Assembly (NCBI GenBank): GCA_023702235.1
Contig: JAMQCR010000001.1
Location: 1,488,001-1,552,000 of the forward strand
Direction of reading: 5' to 3'
Source: Neobacillus pocheonensis
GTDB taxonomy: Bacteria; Bacillota; Bacilli; Bacillales; Cytobacillaceae
DNA: 64,000 bases
The notes under the pieces are model-generated. The model was not told where the DNA came from, searched no databases, and was given only the letters and a program-made list of their open reading frames with translations. The position numbers were made by a program, and so were the translations under genes. The first letter of the stretch is position 1. Each line of letters begins with the position of its first letter. Shown piece by piece: positions 46,925 to 57,708 of the stretch.

Positions 46925-47805
46925 TGGAAATTCAGTCCATGAAAGAGCTAATTGCAGCTTGTCAAAGAGAACAAAAAACCATTGGTGAAATCATGTTGAT
47001 GATGGAAGCAGAAAAATCAGGAAGAGACCAAAAAACCATTATCAGCATGATGGAAGAGCGATTGATCAAAATGAAAGAAGCCGTGGATAGCGGTATAAAA
47101 GATGCTTCAACCGCACCGAGTGGAATTTCCGGCGGGGATGCTGTGAAAATGTCTAATTACGTTCATCAAGGTAAATCCCTGTCTGGAAAGTATATAAGCA
47201 ATGCAATGAGCTTTTCCTTGGCAACTTCTGAAAGTAATGCACGAATGGGGGTCATTGTGGCTACTCCAACAGCTGGGGCAGCCGGTATATTGCCTGGTGT
47301 ATTGATTTCACTTCATAAAAATGATGGCACGCCCTATAAAGATTTAGTCATGGGGCTGTTTACGGCAAGTATGCTCGGGTATGTCATTGCGAACCGTTCT
47401 TTCATTTCTGGGGCGGCTGGAGGCTGTCAAGCAGAGGTAGGGTCGGCAACCGCTATGGCCGCCGGAACCATCGTTGAGTTAAAAGGGGGCACGCCACAGC
47501 AAGCTGTGAATGCGACTGCCATTGCCATGAAGTCCCTTTTAGGATTAGTTTGTGATCCAGTCGCAGGACTTGTTGAAGTGCCTTGCATTAAGCGAAATGT
47601 GATTGGAACCTCCATCGCATTTTCAGCGGCGGATATGTCCCTTGCCGGGATTGAAAGTCGCATTCCTTGTGATGAAGTGATTGAAGCGATGTATAGGGTT
47701 GGAAAAGATATGCCTCGGACACTTCGGGAAACAGCGCTTGGTGGTCTAGCAACCACAGAAACAGGTAAACAGGTGAAGGAACGACTATATTGTAGGAAAT
47801 CTTAG
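46921..47805 (+). CDS. sdaAA: L-serine ammonia-lyase alpha subunit
   Basis: 294 residues, intact. Converts L-serine to pyruvate and ammonia with a [4Fe-4S] cluster. Cys ligands are in AAGGCQAEVGSA, LGLVCDPVAGLVEVPC; NAMSFSLATSESNARMGVIVATPTAGAAGILPG is the catalytic region. Its position between glyA and gcvT links glycine catabolism directly to pyruvate. Confidence 0.92.
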   Translation: MMEIQSMKELIAACQREQKTIGEIMLMMEAEKSGRDQKTIISMMEERLIKMKEAVDSGIKDASTAPSGISGGDAVKMSNYVHQGKSLSGKYISNAMSFSLATSESNARMGVIVATPTAGAAGILPGVLISLHKNDGTPYKDLVMGLFTASMLGYVIANRSFISGAAGGCQAEVGSATAMAAGTIVELKGGTPQQAVNATAIAMKSLLGLVCDPVAGLVEVPCIKRNVIGTSIAFSAADMSLAGIESRIPCDEVIEAMYRVGKDMPRTLRETALGGLATTETGKQVKERLYCRKS

Positions 47806-47820
47806 GTAGGAGGTCTATCA

Positions 47821-48932
47821 ATGGGGATAGAAACAGCATTAAAGCAAACACCGCTTTTTGAAGTATATGGAAAATCTGGTGGTAAGGTCATTGATTTTGG
47901 AGGCTGGGCACTGCCAGTACAGTTTTCCAGCATTTTAGATGAGCATGAGGTGGTACGAACAAAAGCAGGACTTTTTGATGTTTCTCATATGGGTGAAGTC
48001 CTTGTTGAAGGGAAAGATGCAGAGAGCTACATCAACTACCTTGTCACAAACGATGTAACAAAGCTTAGCATCAATCAAGCACAGTATACTGCTATGTGCT
48101 ATCCAGACGGCGGAACGGTCGATGATTTATTAGTGTACAAGTTAGAGAGTGAAAAATATTTACTCGTCATTAATGCCGCAAACATTGAGAAAGATTACGA
48201 ATGGATGAAGCAGCATGTAAGAGGAGAAATTACAATCCAAAATATTTCGAAGACAATCGCTCAGCTTGCCATTCAGGGTCCAAAAGCTGAAGATATTTTA
48301 CAAAAGTTAACGGAAATAGATCTATCAGAAATTGGCTCGTTTACATTTGCTCAACATGTCACCCTAGAAGGGATTACAGATGTGCTCGTATCTCGTACAG
48401 GTTATACAGGCGAAGATGGTTTTGAGCTTTATTTAGACGCTTCTCAAGCGGAAGCACTTTGGGAAAAGCTTTTAGAAGTAGGAAATGATGATGGCTTAAA
48501 GCAATGTGGACTTGGTGCACGAGACACGCTTCGTTTAGAAGCTCGTTTAGCTCTCTATGGTCAAGAGTTATTAAGTGATATTAGTCCGCTTGAAGCCGGG
48601 ATCGGCTTTGCCGTAAAAACGAAAAAAGAAAGTGATTTTATCGGAAAAACCGCACTTTCAGCACAAAAAGAAGCCGGATTAAAACGGAAATTAGTTGGGA
48701 TTGAAGTAACAGGCTGGGGGATTCCACGTCACGGTTATAAAGTAGTTTCAGAAGATGGAGAGGCTATTGGTTTTGTTACATCGGGAACCCAATCGCCATC
48801 CTTAAAGAAAAGCATAGCCTTGCACTAATTTCAGCGGAACATGCAGAAGTGGGGACACCATTAAAAGTCGAAATCCGTAATAAGCAGATTGATGCCGTTG
48901 TTGTTAAAACACCGTTCTATAAAAAGGGTTAA
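47821..48932 (+). CDS. gcvT: Aminomethyltransferase (glycine cleavage T protein), one frameshift near the end
   Basis: About 370 codons. [94 protein letters not shown] and [10 protein letters not shown] are classic GcvT segments. The break at 48816 (ATAGCCTTG, expected ATAGGCCTTG) restores [36 protein letters not shown]. It moves the one-carbon unit to THF. The break touches GGCC. Confidence 0.9.
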
Positions 48933-49054
48933 TAGAGTGATAGAGTTTTCTGGTTATCTTGCATAAAGAAGCTAGGAAGACCAGCGTGTAACGCAAACTT
49001 ATTTATTAAAACGAACTAAATGATCAAACTCGAATTTACAACCGGAAGGAAGAA

Positions 49055-49456
49055 ATGACAATGACAAAAGCGACAGCAACTTTACTTTATAGCAAAGAAC
49101 ATGAGTGGGTATTACAATTAGACGGAAATCGGGTTCGAATTGGAATCTCTGATTATGCACAAAAGCAATTAGGAGATATCGTCTTTGTTGAAACTCCAGA
49201 AGTGGATGATAAAGTAACGGCGAATGAATCAATAGGAACCATTGAATCAGTAAAAGCAGTTTCTGAACTTTACTCTCCTGTATCAGGTTCGGTTGTGACT
49301 GTTAACGAGGAGTTAGAAGATGCCCCTGAGACAATTAACGAACATCCATTTGAAGGAGGTTGGTTAATCGAAGTGGAAATGTCAAATCCGGAAGAGTTGG
49401 AATCACTTTTAAATGAAGACGCCTATCAGGCATTTATTAATGAAGGAGAGGAATAA
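49055..49456 (+). CDS. gcvH: Glycine cleavage system H protein
   Basis: About 131-133 residues (ATG 49055 or 49061, GGAAGGAAG upstream). [39 protein letters not shown] and the lipoylation site [14 protein letters not shown] are diagnostic. Its lipoyl-Lys shuttles the aminomethyl group between P, T and L proteins. LipA, which makes the lipoyl group, is encoded three genes downstream. Confidence 0.95.
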   Translation: MTMTKATATLLYSKEHEWVLQLDGNRVRIGISDYAQKQLGDIVFVETPEVDDKVTANESIGTIESVKAVSELYSPVSGSVVTVNEELEDAPETINEHPFEGGWLIEVEMSNPEELESLLNEDAYQAFINEGEE

Positions 49457-49457
49457 A

Positions 49458-50811
49458 ATGACGTCCACTTATCGATACCTCCCTGATACGAATCATGATC
49501 AAGAGGAAATGCTCTCTTTTTTAACTATTTCTTCTATAAATGAGTTATTTGAAGATATTCCGGCTGAAATTCAACTAAAAGGTGAGCTAAATATCCCAAA
49601 GGCTGACCCAGAACCACTTCTTTTGAAAAAAATGAATCAGCTTGCTTCCAAAAATAAAAATGCTAATCATTATCCAACTTTTCTTGGTGCGGGAACCTAT
49701 GATCACTACATTCCAAGTGTGGTCAATCATATGATTTCACGTTCCGAATTTTACACAGCCTATACACCATACCAACCGGAAATCAGCCAAGGTGAATTAC
49801 AGGCGATTTTCGAATTTCAAACGATGGTTTGTGAGCTGACTGGAATGGATGTGGCCAATTCTTCGATGTATGACGGCTTTACATCTCTTGCAGAAGCTGC
49901 ATCACTAGCTGTTGTATCAACAAGACGCTCGAAAGTGCTTGTTTCCAAGGCGGTTCATCCTGAATCGCGTGCGATTTTAAATACGGTCGCAGGTGGTCCA
50001 GAGTATACAGTTGAAGAAGTGAATCTAGTTGATGAGGTGACAGATTTAGAGAAGCTGCAGAACCAAATCGATAAGGACACGGCGGCCGTTATCGTTCAAT
50101 ATCCGAACTTCTTTGGTTCCATTGAAGATTTAGCGGAAATTAAGAAAATTGCGGCAGAAAAAGGAGCACTCTTCATCGTAAGTGCCAATCCGCTAGCACT
50201 AGCACTCTTGCAGGCTCCTGGAAAACTTGGAGCAGACATTGTGATCGGGGATATGCAGCCATTAGGAATTCCAATGTCCTTCGGCGGCCCACATTGCGGT
50301 TATTTTACTGTAAGTAAGAAATTCATGCGAAAAATCCCAGGACGGATTGTTGGGCAAACGACAGACGAAAAAGGACAACGTGGATTTGTATTAACTCTGC
50401 AAGCACGCGAACAACATATTCGTCGTGATAAAGCATTATCCAATATTTGTTCAAATCAAGCATTAAATGCACTTGCTTCTGCGGTTTGTATGACTGCACT
50501 TGGAAAGCAAGGAATTCGTCATATGCCCAACTAAATTTTGAAAAAGCCGATTACATGGCTAAATCTCTAGATGAAAAAGGCTTTTCCATTATGAATAATG
50601 CTCCATTCTTTAATGAATTTGTTGTCAAGCTTCCTCGTCCGGTAAAGGAAATCAATGCAAAACTTCTTGAGGCAGGTATCATCGGTGGGTTTGATTTAGG
50701 AACAGATTACGGCCTGGAGAAAATCAAATGCTACTAGCAGTAACAGAGCAGCGAACAAAAGAAGAGATTGACCAATTTATCGAGGTATTGGAGGCAGTTG
50801 TAAATGGTTGA
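49458..50811 (+). CDS. gcvPA: Glycine decarboxylase subunit 1 (GcvPA), two frameshifts
   Basis: ATG 49458 follows [116 protein letters not shown]. Breaks at 50525 (ATGCCCAAC, expected ATGGCCCAAC) and 50711 (TACGGCCTGG, probably TACCGGCCTGG) restore [12 protein letters not shown] and [21 protein letters not shown]. About 450 codons. Its stop overlaps the gcvPB start. Both breaks touch GGCC. Confidence 0.9.
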
Positions 50812-52288
50812 ATATAATGATCTAATTTTTGAAATCAGTCGTCAAGGACGTGTTGGTTCAAGCCTACCCGAAAGTGACGTTAATCCTGTTGATATAAATG
50901 ATAAATTTCCGAAGCATTTAATTCGTGACGTACCAGCAGAACTCCCGGAAGTATCAGAGTTGCAGCTTGTTCGCCATTACACAGCGCTTTCGAATAAAAA
51001 CCATGGGATCGATAACGGCTTCTATCCACTTGGTTCTTGTACGATGAAGTACAATCCGAAAATAAATGAAGATGTAGCACGTTTGGAAGGGTTTAGCCGC
51101 ATTCATCCATACCAGCCAACTGAAACGGTGCAAGGGGCACTAGAGGTCTTATATGAATTACAGGAAGAGTTAGCTGTGATCACAGGTATGGATGCAGTGA
51201 CTTTACAGCCTTCAGCAGGAGCTCAGGGTGAATGGACCGGGTTAATGATGGTCAAAGCCTACCATAAGCATATAGGAGAGAAAAGAACGAAAGTCCTTGT
51301 TCCTGATTCCGCACACGGAACAAATCCTGCAAGTGCATCGGTAGCCGGTTTTGAAACGATAACGATTCCATCCAATGAGCATGGGTTAGTCGACTTAGAA
51401 GAATTAAAGAAACATGTGGATGAACATACAGCAGCACTAATGCTAACAAATCCAAATACTCTCGGTCTGTTTGAAAAAGAAATTGTAGAAATCGCCAAAG
51501 TTGTTCATGAAGCAGGCGGCTTATTATATTATGATGGAGCGAATGCCAATGCGATCTTAGGGAAAACCACTCCGGGTCAAATGGGCTTTGACATCGTGCA
51601 CTTAAATCTTCACAAAACATTTACAACACCTCATGGCGGTGGCGGACCAGGTGCAGGTCCAGTCGGTGTGAAAGAGAAACTAATCCCGTTTCTACCCGTG
51701 CCGCGCGTTGATAAAGTAAACGAGGAATATGTGCTGGACTTTAACCAACCGCTATCTATTGGTCGAGTTAAAGGGTATTATGGAAACTTCGGTATTCTCT
51801 TGCGTGCATACACATATATTCGCACTATGGGGGCCGAGGGGTTACGTCATGTGTCGGAAAGTGCAGTGCTTCATGCGAATTATCTACGCAAAAAACTCGA
51901 ACCGTACTTTGATGCACCGTATTCACAAATTTGTAAGCATGAATTTGTGTTATCTGGATCAAGACAGAAAAAGCTTGGTGTAAGAACACTTGATATGGCC
52001 AAACGTCTGCTTGATTTTGGCTACCATCCACCTACCATCTACTTCCCGCTAAATGTAGAGGAGTGTTTGATGATTGAACCGACAGAAACAGAGTCAAAAG
52101 AGACTCTGGATGCTTTTGCGGATGTAATGATTCAAATCGCCAAAGAAGTGGAAGAAAATCCAGGTGTTGTATTAGATGCACCACATACCACAGTAATTGG
52201 TCGATTGGATGAAGTACAAGCAGCTAGACAACCAATCTTGCGTTATACAAAAGAAGAAACAGTAAATAGAGAAACCGTAATGTCTTAA
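50804..52288 (+). CDS. gcvPB: Glycine decarboxylase subunit 2 (GcvPB)
   Basis: 494 residues, intact. [62 protein letters not shown] and the PLP-lysine motif [17 protein letters not shown]. With GcvPA it decarboxylates glycine and loads the aminomethyl group onto GcvH. Start overlaps gcvPA by 8 bases. Confidence 0.95.
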   Translation: MVEYNDLIFEISRQGRVGSSLPESDVNPVDINDKFPKHLIRDVPAELPEVSELQLVRHYTALSNKNHGIDNGFYPLGSCTMKYNPKINEDVARLEGFSRIHPYQPTETVQGALEVLYELQEELAVITGMDAVTLQPSAGAQGEWTGLMMVKAYHKHIGEKRTKVLVPDSAHGTNPASASVAGFETITIPSNEHGLVDLEELKKHVDEHTAALMLTNPNTLGLFEKEIVEIAKVVHEAGGLLYYDGANANAILGKTTPGQMGFDIVHLNLHKTFTTPHGGGGPGAGPVGVKEKLIPFLPVPRVDKVNEEYVLDFNQPLSIGRVKGYYGNFGILLRAYTYIRTMGAEGLRHVSESAVLHANYLRKKLEPYFDAPYSQICKHEFVLSGSRQKKLGVRTLDMAKRLLDFGYHPPTIYFPLNVEECLMIEPTETESKETLDAFADVMIQIAKEVEENPGVVLDAPHTTVIGRLDEVQAARQPILRYTKEETVNRETVMS

Positions 52289-52307
52289 ACGAATGATTGA
52301 GCATGAA

Positions 52308-52364
52308 CCACTGGGAATGAAGATGAAGAGAAAATGAATCTTCTCAAAATGTCATTCCCGGTGG
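52308..52364 (+). terminator. Hairpin between gcvPB and lipA (partial terminator or processing site)
   Basis: CCACTGGGAATGA pairs with TCATTCCCGGTGG (one G-T pair), with an inner GAAGAG/CTTCTC stem. No clear T-run follows, so readthrough into lipA is likely. Confidence 0.5.
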
Positions 52365-52413
52365 GTTAAAAATAAACCAAAAACTTCATGACTGTTCATA
52401 GGAGTGAAATGAT

Positions 52414-53292
52414 ATGTCTAATGATTATGTTCGCAAACCAGAATGGCTAAAAATAAAATTAAATACGAATGAACAGTACACGGGCTTAAAAAAAATGATG
52501 CGTGAAAAAAAGCTTCATACGGTCTGTGAAGAAGCGAAATGTCCAAACATTCATGAATGCTGGGCTGTACGTAAAACAGCGACTTTTATGATTTTAGGAA
52601 GTATATGCACCCGCGCTTGCCGTTTCTGTGCGGTTCAAACAGGGCTGCCGACAGAGCTTGATTGGGTTGAGCCAGAACGTGTTGCTGAGTCAGTGGAAAC
52701 AATGGGATTAAAGCATGTCGTGATTACCGCTGTTGCTCGTGATGATTTAAAAGATGGTGGAGCCGGGGTTTTTGCAGAAACGGTACGGGCTGTCAGACGC
52801 CGCAATCCATTTTGCAGCATTGAAGTCCTTCCGTCCGATATGAAGGGTGAATATGACAATTTAAAAACATTAATGGATGCGCGGGCCGACATTTTAAATC
52901 ACAATATTGAAACCGTAAGACGTTTATCACCGTCAGTTCGTGCTCGTGCAACCTACGAACGTTCCCTTGAGTTTTTGAGACGCGCCAAACAAATGAATGC
53001 TGAGATTCCAACAAAATCAAGCATTATGATTGGTTTAGGGGAAACAAAAGAAGAAATTATCGACACAATGGAGGATCTTCGTGCTAAAAATGTAGACATT
53101 ATGACAATAGGTCAATATTTGCAGCCCACCAAACATCATTTAAAAGTCCAAAAGTATTGGAGCCCACAAGAGTTTGAAGAACTAAAGATCATTGCTATGT
53201 CAAAAGGATTTAGTCACTGTGAAGCCGGTCCGCTCGTTCGCTCCTCTTATCATGCAGACGAACAGGTTAATGCAGCAAAAGCGAATGCATAA
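52414..53292 (+). CDS. lipA: Lipoyl synthase
   Basis: 292 residues, intact. Radical-SAM enzyme inserting sulfur into octanoyl groups, here for GcvH. Auxiliary cluster Cys in [14 protein letters not shown], radical-[11 protein letters not shown], then [32 protein letters not shown], and the C-terminal R-S-S-Y-H with its conserved Ser ligand. AGGAGTG precedes the ATG. Placing lipA in the gcv operon coordinates apo-GcvH and its cofactor. Confidence 0.93.
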   Translation: MSNDYVRKPEWLKIKLNTNEQYTGLKKMMREKKLHTVCEEAKCPNIHECWAVRKTATFMILGSICTRACRFCAVQTGLPTELDWVEPERVAESVETMGLKHVVITAVARDDLKDGGAGVFAETVRAVRRRNPFCSIEVLPSDMKGEYDNLKTLMDARADILNHNIETVRRLSPSVRARATYERSLEFLRRAKQMNAEIPTKSSIMIGLGETKEEIIDTMEDLRAKNVDIMTIGQYLQPTKHHLKVQKYWSPQEFEELKIIAMSKGFSHCEAGPLVRSSYHADEQVNAAKANA

Positions 53293-53326
53293 TCAATTAA
53301 AATATGCGATTAAGGGAGAGAGGCCA

Positions 53327-53632
53327 ATGATGATAAAAATGACAGAAGCGGCAATGAATAAGCTTAAGGAAATGATGGTCAATGAAGACCAACCTCCTCG
53401 GATTGACGCCGAAGTCGCTGGCGGATGCGGAATGACTGTTAAGTTTTCAATTGTTTTTGATGAACCACGACGAAACGATTTATGCATAGAAATGGGCGGG
53501 ATTCAGATACGATTGGATCGTTTTACAAAACGCTATTTAAATGAAGAAACACAAATTGATTATAGAAACGAACTCGGTTTTCTAGTTGGAGAAAGCTTTA
53601 CTTCTAGTGCATGTGCAATTGAAATCGAATAA
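53327..53632 (+). CDS. HesB/IscA-like protein lacking the C-terminal CxC
   Basis: 101 residues from ATG 53327 (GGGAGAGAGG upstream). The Fe-S biosynthesis fold is recognisable in IKMTEAAMNKLKEMMVNEDQ, PRIDAEVAGGCGMTVKFSI, GIQIRLDRFTKRYLNEETQIDY and the end SACAIEIE. True A-type carriers have Cys...CxC; here only GGC and SAC remain, as in shorter HesB-like proteins of Bacillus. Its position directly after lipA suggests a role in supplying or protecting LipA's clusters, but that is inferred. Confidence 0.7.
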   Translation: MMIKMTEAAMNKLKEMMVNEDQPPRIDAEVAGGCGMTVKFSIVFDEPRRNDLCIEMGGIQIRLDRFTKRYLNEETQIDYRNELGFLVGESFTSSACAIEIE

Positions 53633-53755
53633 TAGGAAATGGCTGATCTGTAAGAATGTAAGGAGCTTCAAGCTGTTTTATGATTATTAATCCAAGTTTT
53701 CCTATAGACATTAATAGAACAAAAATATCGTAATCCTAAGGATGGTGGATAAGTA

Positions 53756-54625
53756 ATGATCTCTAAAGGAAAGCTGAAACGTGCAAAATTATTAATTTCC
53801 TGTCCAGAAAAGCCAGGTATTATCTCGTCTGTAACTAATTTTTTATTAGAACACAAGGCTAATATCGTACATTTTGACCAACATACAACTGATCCACAAG
53901 CAGGTATGTTCTTTATGCGGATCGAGTTTGACTTGGAAGAATTTGATTCTTCATTTGAAAAACTTGAACAAGATCTACATGTGATGGCGCGGGACTATGC
54001 CTTGGATTGGCAGCTCGGCAGTAAGGAAAAAAGAAAGCGGATGGCCATCTTTGTTTCCAAAGCGGACCACTGTCTTAGTGAGCTTATTTGGCGGTGGAAA
54101 TCCAAGGAAATTCCAGTGGATATCCCTATGGTGATCAGTAATCATTCTGATTTAAAAGAATTAGTTGAGGGTAATGGCATCCCTTTTTATCATATCCCAA
54201 TGTCTAAAGAAACGAAAGAAGATGCCGAACAGAAAGCATTAGAGTTGTTGAAAGGAAATATCGACTTTATTGTCCTAGCAAGGTATATGCAAATTCTTTC
54301 CCCTAAATTTATTTCTAAGTTTCCCAATCAAATTATTAACATCCATCACTCTTTCTTACCGGCATTTGTTGGAGCAAATCCTTATGTGAGAGCGTTTAAC
54401 CGAGGGGTGAAGTTAATAGGGGCAACTGCACATTACGTGACCAATGATCTGGATGAAGGACCAATTATTGAACAAGATGTACAGCGGATTAATCATCGCT
54501 ATACAGCAGAGGATTTAAAGACTGCCGGACGGCATGTGGAAAGAAGGGTCCTTGCCGAAGCCGTTTCCTGGCATGTTGAAGATAAAGTACTTGTTCATGG
54601 AAATAAAACGATTGTATTTACATGA
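53756..54625 (+). CDS. purU: Formyltetrahydrofolate deformylase
   Basis: 289 residues, intact. N-terminal ACT domain (AKLLISCPEKPGIISSVTNFLLEHKANIVHFDQHT) and a formyltransferase-fold domain with the catalytic Asn-His in IINIHHSFLPAFVGANPY and Asp in NDLDEGPIIEQDV. Hydrolyses 10-formyl-THF to formate and THF. As the last gene of the glycine-catabolic operon it would recycle THF when glycine cleavage overproduces one-carbon units. Confidence 0.93.
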   Translation: MISKGKLKRAKLLISCPEKPGIISSVTNFLLEHKANIVHFDQHTTDPQAGMFFMRIEFDLEEFDSSFEKLEQDLHVMARDYALDWQLGSKEKRKRMAIFVSKADHCLSELIWRWKSKEIPVDIPMVISNHSDLKELVEGNGIPFYHIPMSKETKEDAEQKALELLKGNIDFIVLARYMQILSPKFISKFPNQIINIHHSFLPAFVGANPYVRAFNRGVKLIGATAHYVTNDLDEGPIIEQDVQRINHRYTAEDLKTAGRHVERRVLAEAVSWHVEDKVLVHGNKTIVFT

Positions 54626-54787
54626 GGTGATTACATAGCCGGTTCTCGTGCAAGATTCATAAAAGCAAAAGGAAAATTGAAAAAGAAGAAATAATCCAAT
54701 CAACCATTTGATGGTAAAAGGAGTTTATCTTAATTTTTGGAGTTTGTAATTATATATAGGTTAAATATGGTAAACATATGAGAACAA

Positions 54788-54829
54788 AAAGAAGGAACCT
54801 ATTTGTCATGTCTAATAGGTTCCTTCTTT
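54788..54829. terminator. Terminator at the end of the glycine operon
   Basis: AAAGAAGGAACCTATT pairs with AATAGGTTCCTTCTTT. The remaining 54830-55078 is AT-rich and without a visible gene. Confidence 0.8.
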
Positions 54830-55078
54830 CATTGTTGTTGAAAAATCTACATTTTTGTGAAATTTAACTAATGGATGATTAGTTTTTATAGAATAGTGCT
54901 ATAATTCTTGTTGATGTATCATTTATAATTTTTCCCCATTTATAAACCTTTTTGTTTCCACATGATTCGATCTCCCTAGATCGGATAAAATTCTTCACTT
55001 CTCAATCATGCTTAAAGCCATTCTTCAATCCTTTAGCTTATTCTCTTATGTTATAGTATTAAAACTTGGAGGTCCTCG

Positions 55079-55402
55079 ATGATGAATAATGAATTATTAG
55101 AAATATTACGTTCAGTTCTAAATGAAAAATTGGAACCTTTTAATAAACGTCTTGATGCTATTGAACAACACGGGAAAGAAATGAATAAACGTCTCGAAGT
55201 TATTAGACAAGATGGGAAAGAAATGAATAAACGTCTGGATGGTATTGATAAAGACTTGAAAGACCTAAAATCTGGACAAGAACGACTTTCACAAAATATT
55301 ATTGAGAGCCTTGGACTTTATTCTGAAAAAATTGCGGACCACGTTGATAATAAAACCGCTGAATTGAATAAACGAGTTTTTGCCGTCGAAACGGAGATTT
55401 AA
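55079..55402 (+). CDS. Coiled-coil protein with tandem repeats (107 aa)
   Basis: GGAGG precedes the ATG. ILRSVLNEKLEPFNKRLDAIEQ, then two close repeats, HGKEMNKRLEVIR and DGKEMNKRLDGID, then LKSGQERLSQNIIESLGLYSEKIADHV and LNKRVFAVETEI. It is a long helical coiled coil with no membrane segment. The stop TAA replaces a CAA present in the paralogue at 39957-40211. Without it the protein would continue RLTKQ to 55420. Function unknown; it resembles small Bacillus coiled-coil DUF proteins. Confidence 0.65.
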   Translation: MMNNELLEILRSVLNEKLEPFNKRLDAIEQHGKEMNKRLEVIRQDGKEMNKRLDGIDKDLKDLKSGQERLSQNIIESLGLYSEKIADHVDNKTAELNKRVFAVETEI

Positions 55403-55442
55403 CGTCTAACCAAACAATAAAATCGCTGAAATCAAGAGGCAA

Positions 55443-55478
55443 GACCGAGCATGTTCCCTCTATGTTCGGTCTTTTTTT
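55443..55478 (+). terminator. Terminator after the coiled-coil gene
   Basis: GACCGAGCAT pairs with ATGTTCGGTC, followed by TTTTTTT. Confidence 0.85.
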
Positions 55479-55500
55479 CAGTAATCACCTAATTTAAGGC

Positions 55501-57330
55501 TCAAGCCTGCAAATTTTGATCTGTTGAATGTTTTTTTACATACTTGAACATACTTATCGCTAAATGAATGTTGAGTAATTGTTTACTGTCTGTTAAATCA
55601 ATGGAGAGAATTTCTTCAATCCTTTTTAAACGATAGCTTAGGGTATTAATGTGGACATGCAAGGAATCTGCCGTTCTCTTTACATTTTGATTCTTCTCTA
55701 GATATTCATAAAGTGTCTTAAGAAGTTCCCCTTTTCGTGAATTTTCATATTCATTAAGGGGACCTAAAACTTCATTGATAAAATCAATCACCTCTTCCTC
55801 CGGATGTTGCAGGATGAACCTTTGGATACCAAGGTCATTATAACTGAGAATTGAATTTTCCCAATTAAACCGTTGAATAAATTTCAAACATTTTTCAGCT
55901 TCCTGGAGGGATTTGTGCACATTAAGTAATCCTTGTTTGACTCTTCCAATTCCAAAAGCGACCTCAACCGCCCACTTTCTAGCCATAGTTTCCTGCTGAA
56001 TCCACTTTGCTTTTTCTTTTATACGAGAAACGATCAAAGAAAAGTTAATATTCGAATGATAAGAGAGAAGAACGACGATTTGTTGATGATGCCTTACTGT
56101 CATGCCTTGGGTGGAATGTTCCAAAAAAGCCTGATTTGTAATTTGAATCATTTTTCTTACCAAACCATCTTTAGGATGGAATTTATTATTAGCTGTCGTG
56201 GAAAATTCAATAATGATAGCGATGTAGTTTCGTGCAGGATTTAAATCCAGACTTTTTGCCTTTTGAATAAGTACTTCATCCATATGCTCTGAAAAGATTC
56301 TCGTTAAGAACTCTCCTTTTAATCGTTGTTGAGTCTCAAATAAGGTCTGTTCTTTAAATAGTTCTAAAGAAAGGACGGTACACGCATGTTCGAGAGCCGC
56401 TATATCCACGTCTGCCATTTTTTTAGTGGAAAGGATGATCATCAAACCAAGAAAATTAGGTTTAGATCCAAGAGGCAAGCTGACCAAATGGTAGGGTAAT
56501 CCATCTATTTCCATTTGCTTCACAGCTAGGGTATTTTCAGGTGATTTCATAAACACAATAGCCTGTTGTTTTATAAACTTTAGGATCTCGAGGGATAGGG
56601 CTGGATCATAGGAGGATGCCATCAGCTCTCCTAAATCATCAAAAAGAAAAGTGTTTTGCCCAATCCATTGATGAATGTATTGAAGAATGGCATGAAGATC
56701 CTCTCCTTGAAGGACTAGATTCGCCAAGGCTCTGTGTGCTTCGATCGAATCCGAAAGGTTATTTACGGTCTCCTCTTTTTCCTTGTAAAGGCTTGATCTT
56801 TCTAAAGCTACAGCAGCCTGATGACAAATTGCCTCTAATAGATGAATATCCTCAGGCTTAAAGTTTTTAGCCTGTTGGAAAGAATCCAAGGTAAACACGC
56901 CAATGCATTTACCTTTCAAAAATATGGGGGAAGAAATAACTGTTGAAAAACTAAAATTAGTAGGAATAGATCTCTTTAATAACTCTGAATTTTCTGAAGA
57001 TAACGATGATAATGCTTTTTTTATTTCTTTCTCATTCGGAAATAGCAAAGAGTTTCTCGCTTCATAGGTTTTACCTGTCATTGATTCACCAGGTTTTAAC
57101 CGGATCTGTTGAAAAATCTTTGGGTAAAAGATTCCCTGAGCGGAATGGGCGATTAGGCAATCTTGATTTTGATCATATAACCACAATGAACCGCCTTCCG
57201 CAGCTTCAACAACAGAAATGGTTTCACTTATAATTAATTCAATAATTGTGTCAATATCAAATGATGTATTTAGAAGATTGGAAATATGTATTAAGGACTG
57301 AAGCTGGCGATGTGTTAATGTTTCTTCCAT
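55501..57330 (-). CDS. GAF domain / PucR-type transcriptional regulator
   Basis: 609 residues. An N-terminal GAF domain (IIELIISETISVVEAAEGGSLWLYDQNQDCLIAHSAQG up to LLEAICHQAAVALERSSLYKE), a middle CdaR GGDEF-like region (YIAIIIEFS, VEVAFGIGRVKQGLLNVHKSLQEAEKCL), and the C-terminal PucR helix-turn-helix (LLKTLYEYLEKNQNVKRTADSLHVHINTLSYRLKRIEEIL). Probably an activator that senses a metabolite through GAF. It is divergent from the acyl-CoA dehydrogenase operon (380-bp gap), so control of that operon is likely but inferred. Confidence 0.82.
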   Translation of the reverse strand: MEETLTHRQLQSLIHISNLLNTSFDIDTIIELIISETISVVEAAEGGSLWLYDQNQDCLIAHSAQGIFYPKIFQQIRLKPGESMTGKTYEARNSLLFPNEKEIKKALSSLSSENSELLKRSIPTNFSFSTVISSPIFLKGKCIGVFTLDSFQQAKNFKPEDIHLLEAICHQAAVALERSSLYKEKEETVNNLSDSIEAHRALANLVLQGEDLHAILQYIHQWIGQNTFLFDDLGELMASSYDPALSLEILKFIKQQAIVFMKSPENTLAVKQMEIDGLPYHLVSLPLGSKPNFLGLMIILSTKKMADVDIAALEHACTVLSLELFKEQTLFETQQRLKGEFLTRIFSEHMDEVLIQKAKSLDLNPARNYIAIIIEFSTTANNKFHPKDGLVRKMIQITNQAFLEHSTQGMTVRHHQQIVVLLSYHSNINFSLIVSRIKEKAKWIQQETMARKWAVEVAFGIGRVKQGLLNVHKSLQEAEKCLKFIQRFNWENSILSYNDLGIQRFILQHPEEEVIDFINEVLGPLNEYENSRKGELLKTLYEYLEKNQNVKRTADSLHVHINTLSYRLKRIEEILSIDLTDSKQLLNIHLAISMFKYVKKHSTDQNLQA

Positions 57331-57708
57331 TCTGGCCCTCCATAGAAATTAGGAAATTATTAACTCGAATCCTAGTATTAGTCGAAATTAACAAATTCAT
57401 ATTCTTATAAAAAAGATTAAAATTTTTCAATATTCATGTTAAATTTACTACTTTTCCTAATAATTAGCCATAATAAACAGCTATCTAAGTAGAATTATAG
57501 AAAACATTGGGAAACATAGCAATTTAATCTTTTTGTGTAAAACCTACAAAAATTATCTATTCATTTTTATGAAGATAGACATAGCCATTTTGAAGTTATA
57601 TCGTTATAATTATTAGAAGATTAATATAGTTTGAAAAATTCATCTTAGAAACAATCAGATCTGGTTCAAAATGTAGTTCTATTAAAACATGAGGGGATTG
57701 ATACTAGT

